Below are positions 12,112-23,100 of a DNA stretch of 64,000 bases, one piece after another (position 1 is the stretch's first letter; every line of letters starts with the position of its first letter). Origin of the DNA: Sanghuangporus weigelae (Eukaryota > Basidiomycota > Agaricomycetes > Hymenochaetales > Hymenochaetaceae). The notes under the pieces were generated by a model. The model saw only the letters and a list, made by a program, of their open reading frames with translations, was not told where the DNA came from and did not search any database. The stretch is from contig CP137322.1 of assembly GCA_033182465.1 (NCBI GenBank), positions 1,612,001-1,676,000 on the forward strand, written 5' to 3'. A program made the position numbers and the translations under genes.

Positions 12112-14948
12112 ATGTCTCAACCGTTCAGCACGGTAGCGTCGCCGGGCACTGACAACCAGACGCTTTCTGGCGATGATACCTCCTCCCATCCTGCTCTTGC
12201 CAGTTTTCCCCCGTTTCCAGGTCTAAAATCTTTCGCTCAATCCCTGACCGCCCTGTCGCAGACACCCCTGTCAGACTCCGGTCCACACGGTTCCCCTCCT
12301 CAACCTCAACCCCAGTTATCGTCATCCTCCAGCAATTCTGACATAGAAAAGCTAGAGAGACTCAAAAAAGAGATTCTCGATGGTCAAAATCCGGTCTATA
12401 AGGCCGTTCCTCAACCCAGGTTTCTGGAGAACCTTTATCTCGGTCGTTCCGTGCAAAGGCAAAACTTTGCTCCAGCCCATCCTGACCAAATCACTAAAAG
12501 TCCAACGTCAAGTAGCACTCAATCCCGTCCAATCTCTGCACACGATTCTGCAAAAACAGATGATTCTGAGCAATCGACAGCAGTGAATCATTCCGGGGAT
12601 AAACCAAAGGTTGCCGCTGAGGTATGCCTAGTCATGTACATTTCTATGTTTACTTGACAGGCCTGACGTCTCGCTCATGTCAGTCGATATCTACTACTAC
12701 CTCTCACGAGCAGGGAAATACCGGTCGTGGTTCTGAACCAGTCCATCCAGAAGTCGCTACTCCAGCTATTTCCTCCCCGCAAGATGAATCAAAGGTCCCT
12801 TCATCTAATGCACAACATTCAGACTCTTCCGATATGCTAGGTCAGGAGGACGGTAAACCTCACTCTGCTGGGGCTCCGGATCTCCCAAGTCAAGAGAGGA
12901 GCATTTTCAATCAACCTGTAACTTTCCCGGGCTCTCAGGCTGTGACTATCCATGCCTCTGCTGATGCTCGAAGTGCACTTAATGAAGCTGCTTTGTCAAT
13001 GGATCCTCCTTATGACCCTAAAGAGAGTCTTCGTCATTTGGAGAGTAGCAGTATCTGGTCAGACGATCGATATCGTCATGTTGTATTTCCCTACACTTCG
13101 AATGGGTCCCATTTCGACTATGTACATACTCCGAGTATCAGTCGTAATGGTGAACAAGAGCAGGGAAAAGAATGGAGTCAGCGCTACGGTTATCGCTACG
13201 ATGAACGTCCTTATGCGCCTGACACTTACCAGGATAGGCGACCAATCGCAATCTCGGGTGCTGAGTTCACAGATCCTACCTACCGGGTTAATGATAACAG
13301 AGACTCTCTCGAGGATCGTGCAGGACTGGGCTTTCAGCGTTCCGTGTCTAGATCTTCAAATGATGCCTTAGAAGCTGCCGGCGAAGTCCTCGAGCAGCAA
13401 GCACCGTCGTCCAATGACAGCATCACGACGAAGTCCTTAAACGGAAGAAGTCAGACCCATGTAACCCATTCTCTGATATCTCAGTCTACTGCCAACGACG
13501 TGCATCTTCCGCCAGGAACTCATACTCATCCTGTTGATGTGAAATCTCGATTTGCTGAGGATAGCCGTCTCAAGAGAAGCCGCCAATCGTCTCTGAATGG
13601 TGTATCACCTCAGACAGCTGAAGTCGGCAAATCTCCTGTTCTGGCAGAACGCATTAGCGCCTACGGTCCGACTCCTCTGAAGGATAGAATTGGAATCCAT
13701 ATTCCATTAGAAGAGAGGATTACTACTCCTCCGATCAATGGCTCTGCACGGCTGACTGCTGTATTGCATGAAGGCGGCGAAAATCGGCCACGCTTAGAAG
13801 ATAGGCTGAGTTCAAGGCAGCCCAGTGCAGAGACAGGAATGTCCGCCGGCCGTGAAGTTACTCGTCCCACAGATTTGAAGTCGATTCCGACCCCTCTATC
13901 CCTGATCCGAGCTCGTGGTGCTGATGGGAAAACGACGTCACCTTTAACCCCAGTATCGGCCTCTGGTCAAACTTTACAGCAGAGAGGTGCAGAGCAACCG
14001 CCGTACCCAGCGTCAAGAAACGGAGTTCAACGCAACGACGTGCCTCAACGGCAATTATCTGTATCAGGAAATGGTCCACAAACACCTCAGCAAGGAACGC
14101 CTCTGGATGCATATAGCCATGTGCATCCGCCATCTGATGAGGACCCCGAGATAAGGCCGACCTCTGCTTACCGCGGGGAAAGACATTACATAGATGAAGG
14201 GAGACCTCATGCTTATGAGCGACCTGCCTTCAGGCAGCGAGAAACTTCTGGTGCTGAAGATCGTAGTCGACCAAGCCATGAAGCCCGAGAATGGCGCGAG
14301 CGGAGCGCGTATCCGAGAACCTACCCACAACGCTCAGATCCACATCCAGCCTCGACAAGTCCTCAGCGAGTCTGGACACCGAATTTGCGAAACGGCAGAC
14401 AGCCCGGATCTGCTTTTTTTGATGGCAGAGATAAACAGTTTGGTCGCGAGAACGAGCGTCGTCCTCCACCACGCTCATGGGACAGGGAAGAAGCCGGTTA
14501 TGCGCGGCCTCCGCCTGAAGTATATCCACCTTCGGATGATTTTGTCCGTGAGGGCTATCCTCCTCTGCATGACTTCCGCGAGAGGCCACGCGTTCGAGGA
14601 CGTAGCCCTAGCCCGAATTCGACGCGGCGTAATACTTACGGTGGACCAGCGACCGACTTCCGCCCTGCAAAGCGCGTTCGAAATGAGGCTTTCTACGATG
14701 ATCGCGAGAGTCCTTATCCCGATTACCAAGCCCGACAAGTCTCATTACCGCCAAATGGCTACTACGAAACACGAGGTCCATATCCCGCGCGAGATGTTCA
14801 TGATGATTATGTTGACCGCGATGTCCCATACTACGACCGAAGGGTGTCGGATATGGGTCCACCACCTGAGCCTCCGTATGCAGGCGGGGCTGTTTACTCT
14901 AGACCAGATCTGGACCGATATAACGCAGCCCCGCCGAGAACAGCCTGA
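12112..14948 (+). CDS. long disordered protein of unknown function
   Basis: Exons 12112-12621 and 12684-14948, intron 62 nt (GTATGC...TCAG), phase 0; 924 residues. An acceptor at 12660 would put a stop in frame, so the one at 12683 was chosen. The start is the first ATG in frame (MSQPFST). The protein is almost wholly low complexity: Ser/Pro/Gln-rich at the N-terminus, with one charged helix-like stretch (residues ~65-110). The C-terminal third is strongly Arg/Pro/Tyr/Asp-rich, with R-S/S-P-S-P motifs and a basic KRVR that could be a nuclear signal. No folded domain is recognised. This composition is common in nuclear RNA- or chromatin-associated proteins, which is inference only. An E-box sits 240 bp upstream. 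Confidence 0.75.
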
Positions 14949-15314
14949 CATCTTGATAAATAAAGTCTTGCATCATCTCCATGAGCTATTTTTCTGCTAT
15001 TCGTTTTGTTTAATTCCTATTCACGTCATGCACAATTTACCTTGTCGAAAAGCTTCCAGATATTTACTTGCTTGTTTTGTATATCTTCACTTATCTTCCG
15101 GTTTTCTTGTTGATTTCACCATTTATGCCATGTCTTGGAGACGCTTATCCCAACGAAACTCGAAAAAGACACGAATCCTTATTTCGAGGCCGTAAGTACA
15201 ACAATTGGTGGGATGCAAGTCGAGAGAGCTAAGGTAAGGAGCGTGGTCCCGCTGTTCAGAGACAGGCGGTTACATGGAGGTAAAACAGAATCGGGAATAT
15301 TGTCTTGAGTTAAA
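14949..15314. other. convergent intergenic region
   Basis: 366 bp between two convergent genes, presumably both 3' untranslated regions; T-rich near 15000-15120. No gene is seen. Confidence 0.5.
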
Positions 15315-16181
15315 TCACTCGATGGGGACCTTCTCATCTGCGATGTACTTTGGAGGTTCGATTTCCTCAACCTCAGTAAAAATCACTTCTACCTCATCCT
15401 CATTTCTACGGGACGCGAAGGATCGATATCCGACGACGCACAGTACGTAAAACATCCTCAGAAGAGATCCGATACCGCAACCTAGCAACAGGTTAACGAT
15501 GGTACCAAGAATATCGGGAAATGCGATGCTTACCGAAAATAAAGGCAACGATGCGGCCCTCCCAAGGACCAAGAGTCATTAGCGCCCGTTGAAGACGTCC
15601 AGTAAACGTCGACGGACGGTGACGATGGTGGTAATGGCGGAAACGCGGGCGGCCGTCAACCGTTTCGTTTTCACCAGGATGATGGAACGAATACGGTGTC
15701 AAAACGACCTTCGCGACCTCCGGACGGTGTGGTAAGGGACGACCGTGAGGGAAGTGCAAGTGATGCGGCGGCGGAGCAATGGGCTCAAGACCAACCTTTT
15801 CACGAATCCAGTTGGAGAACGTGATGGCCTTTATACGCGTATCTCCACCACAGCCGTGCTTTCGGACGGGTTTGGAATCGCTATCTTCGGTAGTCTTAGA
15901 CCAAGGCTGAGTGACTGATGCTGGAACGCTGGCCGCCGCGAGACCCCAGCGCATGTGCGCCACAGGGGGGTCGGCTGCGTGCTCGACTGTCGACTCTGGA
16001 CGAGTAAGGTCACCGTTCTCAGGAGCAAGCACGTAAATGCGAATTGGGCCTGCAGAAACCTGGGCGGCTGATGGAAGAAAGGAGGATAGGAAGGATTAGA
16101 TATACAACATCAGTCGGAAACGCAAGGAGACGTACCAAAGCCCAAGACTGCGGCGACAAGTGGTAGAACCGTCAATTTCAT
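15315..16181 (-). CDS. small secreted/type I membrane protein, conserved hypothetical
   Basis: Three exons on the minus strand: 16181-16136, 16067-15534, 15481-15315 (introns 68 and 52 nt); 248 residues. It begins MKLTVLPLVAAVLGFAAQVS, a clear signal peptide, which appears only when the first small exon is spliced on. The middle is His/Pro-rich and probably extracellular (residues ~25-185). Near the C-terminus GRIVAFIFGCGIGSLL plus about 15 more hydrophobic residues forms one membrane segment (about 190-220), followed by an acidic cytoplasmic tail (EDEVEVIFTEVEE). The glycine-rich GCGIG stretch is created across the second splice junction, which supports that intron. I do not recognise a named family. 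Function unknown; cell surface or secretory pathway is inferred from topology. Confidence 0.75.
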
Positions 16182-16464
16182 GCTGATTGAGCCCAGAGGA
16201 TGGAATCAATACAGACGGGATGGACGATGGTGAGGGTGTTAAGGGAAGCGACGATGATGGTGTTGACTTAAGAAGGGTTACTCAGTGCTGCGCTCCACGA
16301 CGCGGCAGGCCGCTCGGCAGCCGGCGAGCGCAGATCTCCAAACTAAGTAGCACCAATGATTAGCTTCCTGAACAAGGCATCTCTTGTGTACCTAAGCCTT
16401 TTGATCATTGCAAGGCTTTTCGCAGCAGTCATGCGTGTTATTCTTGCTTACCGGCGACCAGGTT

Positions 16465-18161
16465 ATGAAGAGGTCGTCGCGATACTTTTTGCTTTCCATT
16501 ATCTTCGTCTTCCTCTTGATCAGTCTATTTCTACACAACAAACGACGCAGTAGCAACCTTCCATCGTCACCCCACCCAAGATTACAATTATCGCTATCTG
16601 GTCAATTTTGGGTCCGAGCCCAGATCATCTCTCGTACTTTTTTTCAGTCCGTCGAGGCAAATGAGCAGATCGACCTTCTGTTCGTTCAGGTAGACAAGCA
16701 AGGTTTTGGCTGTTCCTCATATTCCAACGCTCCAAATGTCCAAGTGTGTCACTTTATCTTTGATTTTTCTTGTCCATTATGACATCCCTGTCGATCGTTA
16801 GGAATTATGTCTATCTGAAGATCAATGTAAGCTTTACTTGTGCTGAAATAGAACCGATCTCTTGAATGTTGCTAGACCATCAGCTTCATGTAGACTTTCT
16901 TTGCAGGAGGTGGAGGTGCTCGGAGGCCGAAAAGAGATGGTTGTTTGAGACGATCAAGAAGAACGGAGAAAGTGACTCGGTAAGCTGGAGCCGGCGATTC
17001 AAAGTGAAATCGGATTCATCAGCAAAATAACAATTTATAGAACAACTCTCACTTTCGAGTTCTGAGAGCCGGCGTATTCTCAGCCTTCATCGATCCCGCT
17101 ACGACTATATGGGTAAGTCAAGTGAATATCGTTGCAAGCCGGCATGGACTAAGGAATATGTAGTGTTGGTGTGATATGGACGAGAATTGGGGAAAGTAAG
17201 CATTATCCCAAACGAAAGTGAACCAAGTACTGAACTTTCCATTTAGCTTCACGAGGACTTTTCCTTGGGATATTGGATCTGAGTACGACATTATTATGGC
17301 TTCTTCACAACTAGAATTTGCCAATCACAGACGATCCTTTACTTCTGTTTCCTACATTAAAACATGTGTATATTACAGAGGACACATGTCTTTCTTTCGG
17401 AATTCACCTGACGTTCTCCACAGGTTGCATTCTTTCCCAAAGTTTGCTTCCCTATCAGCGTATATGTCAATGCCACCAACATTAGTCGATGCAGAGGAAT
17501 CCGAGTTCAGCCATTACGTCTTTTCTGACGAGCCAACTTTCACATTCCTCGTGTTCGAAGGGATGTTGAATAACTATGACACGGCACTTTTATCTCCTCG
17601 AGGTGTTTCTACACTCCGATGCAGAGAAAGGACTTCAAGGATCCTGACCGAAGAGAACGTCCTGCTGCACTCGTCCGTCCTGTACACAAAAAGCCCAGGC
17701 GGCCGACTTTCTCGGATCAGGGCATTGAAGAAGAGGCTCGCGTGTACTATGATGGATATCAATATCCTGGAGATATTTGGTTCGACCGAAAGCATGTCAC
17801 TTTTGTGGAACCAGGATGGTTAGAGCCAGAAAAGCGCGAACAAAAGGCATACTTCATGCGCCGCGAGCCGTACGGTTCTATAATGCAGAGACTAGAGCCT
17901 CGCGAGCGCCACTTGAGCCGCGATAGAGATCTCGTCGTTGATGAGTGCTTATACAAGCACTGGCAGATTGAGAAGCGAGAATGTACGCTTCCTCTTTTCT
18001 TCTATGATTTTTCTCTTACTTCTATTTGTAAATCAGCATGGTTTCGAAGGATTCCCAGTACTAGTGTACTGAGTGCTGGCAAAATTTTCGTTCAGCATAA
18101 TAATGCGCAAGGCGACATTTGGAATGAGTATGGAGAAGTCATATATACTACTGGTCTTTGA
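16465..18161 (+). pseudogene. decayed paralogue of the glycosyltransferase-like gene at 18386
   Basis: Tandem copy of the next gene. Matching exons can be followed: 16465-16743, 16802-16826, 16876-16979, 17041-17112, 17164-17195, 17247-17982, 18037-18161. It keeps the N-terminal anchor (MKRSSRYFLL), the WCDMDENW equivalent of the acidic metal-binding motif and the C-terminal WFRR...IWNEYGEVIY block. Compared with its neighbour there is a frame change near 16565-16585 that is undone by an extra T in a run of seven (16638-16644). This replaces about 30 residues of the conserved domain start. An uncompensated one-base loss near 17604 then leads to a stop at 17821. One intron of the neighbour is reduced to a 32-nt in-frame stretch here. 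A sequencing error in any one spot is possible, but together they point to decay. Confidence 0.7.
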
Positions 18162-18385
18162 TACCAATGGAATCTCCGATTTTGTTGTTCTCTATCTCAG
18201 CCTGATCTGCAGAGCGTCGATCTTGTCTTGTTCCAAATTAAGTAAAAGTCGCTGATCAACAGATCTTTTCAAGTACATATTTGGATGTTGTATACCATGT
18301 TTTGAGCATAGTACGGCGCCTCACGGCTTTCGTGCAGCATGCCGTCGCGCGTTGGACTCAGCCAGCGACTAATGCCAGTAGAAAT

Positions 18386-20159
18386 ATGAAGAGATCCTCG
18401 CGGCGTTATACTCTGCTCGCCATCGTCTCCCTCTGCCTCCTGCTTGTTCTGTTTTTGCTCGATAAGCGACGCAGCATCTCTGGGAGTCCAACGGACCTGC
18501 GCCCAATCAGGCGCCGGCCGCCCAAAATCACCCTTATCGCCGTCTGGTCAATTCTGGGTCCGAGTCCAAACTACCTTCCTTATTTCTTCCAATCCGTCGA
18601 AGCGAACGAGCAGATCGATTTGTTGTTTGTGCAACTGGACCTGCAAGGCAAGGGCTGCCATTCGTTCTCCAGTGCTCCAAATGTCCGAGTACGTAGCGCG
18701 ATTCTCTATTTCTTCTTGTTCATCAGTAGTTCATGTTGAACTGATGTCTACTTCTCTGTCAGGAATTATGTCTGTCGGAAGACCAATGTAAGCTCTTCTT
18801 GTGCTGGTTGAAGTATCGAACTCAACAATTCTGCTATGTAGATTATCACCTTCACGTGAACTTCCTCTGCAAAAGATGGAAGTGCTCGGAGGACGAAAAG
18901 CTAATGTTATTCGAAATGATCAAGAAGAGCGGAGAAAACGATTGGGCAGGTTCCTACCCATGAAGAACCGTCACGCTGAGCTAAATTATATGGTAGAATA
19001 ACACTTACTTCCGGCTCTTGAGAATCGGTGTGTTCAGGTCTTTCGTTGATTCTGCTACGACTATTTGGGTGAGTGGATACTGCTTTCTGTAGCATTGCTT
19101 ACTGAAGGAATGGACAGGGATGGTGTGATGTGGATGAATACTGGGGAAAGTAAGCCTCAGACTTGATAGAAGTACCGTAATACTGAATTTCTAAACTAGT
19201 TTTACTGGGACATTTCCTTGGGATGTTGCCCATGACTTCGATATTCTCGTTCCCTCTCCGCAGCCAGACTTCGCCAATCATAGAATGTTGTACATGAGGT
19301 TCGCGTTGTCGCATTTCCTGTTCTGACGGTCTGCTCCTCACTTCGCTTTGCGATGTTTTTTGTCTGCTGCAGGGGGCATATGACCTTCATACGCAACTCA
19401 CCCGACGTCCTGGACAGGTTGCACTCCTTCCCAAAATTCTCGTCTTTGTTCGCATACATATCACTCCCACCAACATTGGAAGACGCCGAAGAATCCGAAT
19501 TCAGCCATTACATCTTCTCTGAAGAGCCATCTTTCACATTTCTCACATTTGAAGGGATGCTGAACAGCTACGATACGGCTCTGTTATCTCCTCGAGGCGT
19601 GTTTTACACTTCTATGCAGAAGAATGATCTACAGGATGCTGACCGAAGAGAGCGACTCGCAGTCCTTGTCCGTCCTGTAAATAAAGAACCCATCCGACCT
19701 ATCTTTTCGGTCGATGGTGTTGAGGAGGAAGCGCACGTGTTCAGTGATGGTCAGCAATTTCCGACTGATGTTTGGTTCGATCGGAAGCACGTTACGTTCG
19801 TCGAGACCGGATGGCTAAAACCCGAGAAAAGAGAGCAGAAAGCGTACTTCATGCGTCGCGAGCCCTACGGACTTATAACGCAGAGGCTAGAGCCTCGCGA
19901 ACGACATTTAAGCCGTGATAGAGAGCTCGTCGTTGATGAATGCCTTTACAAGCATTGGCAGGTGGAGAAGCATCATTGTACGTTTCACTATTTTCTCTAA
20001 ACATTCTGCGGCTCAAATATCTTCCTCTTTTTCACATTAGCGTGGTTCCGGAGAATTCCTAGCATACTAGGCACTGGGAAGATTTTTGTTCAACACCACA
20101 ACGCACAAGTTGACATCTGGAACGAGTACGGGGACATCGTTTACTCTACAGACATGTAA
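18386..20159 (+). CDS. type II membrane glycosyltransferase-like protein (possibly DUF6625)
   Basis: Eight exons: 18386-18688, 18763-18787, 18842-18945, 18997-19068, 19118-19149, 19200-19298, 19373-19977, 20041-20159; all phases agree, 452 residues. ATG gives MKRSSRRYTLLAIVSLCLLL, a short basic end plus a single membrane anchor typical of Golgi type II enzymes. Then follow PPKITLIAVW, NYLPYFFQSVEAN, and at 170-177 WCDVDEYW with a D-x-D (D172, D174) as in metal-dependent glycosyltransferases. The C-terminus has WFRRIPS and IWNEYGDIVY. I associate this layout with an uncharacterised fungal family often labelled DUF6625; enzyme activity is inference. The intron 18946-18996 starts with GC, not GT. 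The upstream neighbour (16465-18161) is a tandem, decayed copy. Confidence 0.8.
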
Positions 20160-23100
20160 CCCCAATGGAATTTTGGATACACAATACTACGGATCTTCAA
20201 TCACTATTACGTCGAGGGTAGTATGACTTCTACTCTGCGCTCGCTTGGTCTCAGTGACCTCAACGGATATCACATATTGCATTCATTGAACGAGCCTCAG
20301 ACGTCAAGATGTGCGGGAACCCTTGCATTTGATACCGAACCAGCGATAGTCGGGTTTATATTTTCCCGCTGATATTTTCCCGCTGTAACTACTGCCCGCA
20401 GGACTTAGGAGCCTGTTCTTCACAATCAATACACTTTACATTCAGTGTCATGTGAAGTCTGTCTGCGTTCCGGCCTACTTTCTTCGATGCAGCTGAAACG
20501 TCATGAGACGACATTACCGACTTCATCAAACTCAAAAGACTATATTGACCACGCTCTATAGATCCGTGACGACGAGGCCGGTCGCCGTAAATTATGTCAT
20601 GATGAGCCCTTGCTGTTTACGAGCCTCGGAACGGGTCAAGCGAGATCAACTTGAAGCACTGTCTTTCCTTTATCCTGAAACGTTTGTTGTAATGTCGTTC
20701 TCCTTGGAACATGCACAGAACAGCGCAAAACCATATTTGGCTGGAATTTCAAGCATCTTCGAGCCTCCGTACCGAACCGGCAGATTGATCCAAGTGTCTC
20801 CGCATTCGCTTGTTTCCCTTCCCCTATGCAAGGATGCAATGATCACGAGAATGAAACGCGTTCAGCGCGTGGAGTGGAGTCAGAGCAAATTGTCAAAGCA
20901 AGGGTGAGTAAGCTTCACCTTATGCGCCGTACGTCGATTTGATTTCTCAACGCCATTGTAGGTCACTTATCATATATTTGTAAGACTGTTGCAGACCGCT
21001 TCTCTGAACATTAGAAATCGAACAGGTGACTGTCTGGTATCTGAAATGACAACGTATGCTGTCTATCGGTCCGCGTTGTGTTATGAAAAGACGGTTTGCT
21101 ACTTGCGTTGCCTTAGCAGGTCAGGATCGGAAGGAGCTTTTTTCGGAGAATTAAGATCCTGGAAGTTGAGTCAAATCTACTATTATTCTCATGAATCCCG
21201 CGTAGTACGTTGCCAAAAATCCGAAGTAGTCTTGTCATCCTATGAAATGAAGGGTTCATGTTGGATTGCCTATAAGTGATATGTGATTTGTTTCTTGCGT
21301 GCCCGATTTCATCTTCATGTGAACATAGTCGCCAAAGCAGTTCCGCTAGGGTGATTCCTTTACAATAATCTTATCTATAGAAGACGCTCAAGGCCGAAAT
21401 TAATGTCGTCTCGAATAGACCATAGACTGGACTACTCATTAACCGTGAGAATTCTAACTGTTAGGCTCCTTTCTCGCGAACTTTCTATACAGGTTACCGT
21501 CTTGCCTTCTTGACCTATTACTGGCTCACACGCAATGCAGCCGTCGAAAGATTCCTACCGATTACCTTTGGCAACGTGCGGAAGGCGGAAAGATGGAAGG
21601 ACAAGAGAGATTCGAGCGAGGAAATTCAGAGATCGTTTGCGGCCACTTGCAAGACCGCCATTATCCCACTTCATGCCAATGTCGAAGTATGTATACTTAT
21701 GCTAACTTTGCATCTAAGTTAGCAAGAATTGAGAATGCTGCTTGACTCCACAAACGGCGTCTGGTCAAACACCAGGTTGCCATGTAGTGCTTTGCGTAAT
21801 TCGTGTGAAATGATGAACTTTGTAAGTCGAGCTATCTTGGATATGTTTCTTCTACAAACGAAAGATGAACTTACCATACGTATACTCCTCACTATCAGAT
21901 ATTGAATTCGTAATGAAATCGCGGGTTATGCAATGAAGTTCATGCATTGCAGCTACGGGGCATGCAAAAATCGATTACAATAGTTTCGGGCCGTCGAAGC
22001 ATACAAGATACCTTTCTGGCGCTTTTTGTGCGCTTTCTAGCATCGTCGATGCAAGCACATCGAATACTAAGGAAGCTGGGGGCCTTCTGTTGGCATTTCT
22101 TTCTTCGAACTATGGGGATCCGGTTCTTTTACGCTGAGTCCGGATCGGTCGTGACTCATCACCCTCGAAGTCTTACGAATTCAGGTACGAATAAGCGGAG
22201 GAAGTAGGCTGATTGTATACACATTCAGCTATATCAAGGGAACCACATTTCACGGAAGGACTTCGCCGACGCATGCAGACACGTTATCAACTTTCATTGG
22301 CTTCGTATAGTCTTCTGTTGATAAATATCCGGACTTCGAGGATTGTATTCATACAGCTGTCCAAAGGGCCGTTCGTTCGGAGTTTCGTTTCAACCATCCA
22401 GGCGGATTACCATCAACGAGATTACGTCCGGAGTAAAGCACCGAGAACTTTCACACTGGCTATTCGAATCTGATAATCTGTCTAACATATCATGCAGAGC
22501 CGTGAGCTTCGCGAAGATCATATGCATGAGGCGAAAGAACTGATATACACTCTACGTTCACTGGCACGACGCTGGCTCCACCTTTTCAATCTCAATGTTC
22601 TCATTAACAAAAGGGCGTAACCAATGGCGATATCCTCTATCTCTATCCACATCGACAGACAGACATGACCTTCGCTTCCGTTTCTCCCGAATCCATTCCG
22701 ATCACCTATCGGCACTTGCGGAGCGAGTCTCGAATCCTATTGCTAATAATAGTGGCATCGGCCTAACGCCAAGCGAAGCGTATATCTGGTGGTCTGACCT
22801 ATGTGGAGAGCGCTTATCCATTCTGTGCATCATGGACTGGTGTTAATAGCATTCACCGCGTTCTGTGTGTATGCACTAGGCTGTGGAGCATCTTTCGCTC
22901 TTGTCCTTTCCCGAAGGACACTCCTTCACCGCAGTTCTCTATCTGAATTCTCTGAAGCATCCACACACCGCCGAGTCTCTTCTGAATGAGGCTTCGGACT
23001 TTGGCACTTCTGTTCCTAATAGGACCAGATAGTCGTATCTGTGCGTTCTCAGAACACCTCCACTCTAAAGCAGGCCAGGCTGTACCAGATAAGAAGAGGG

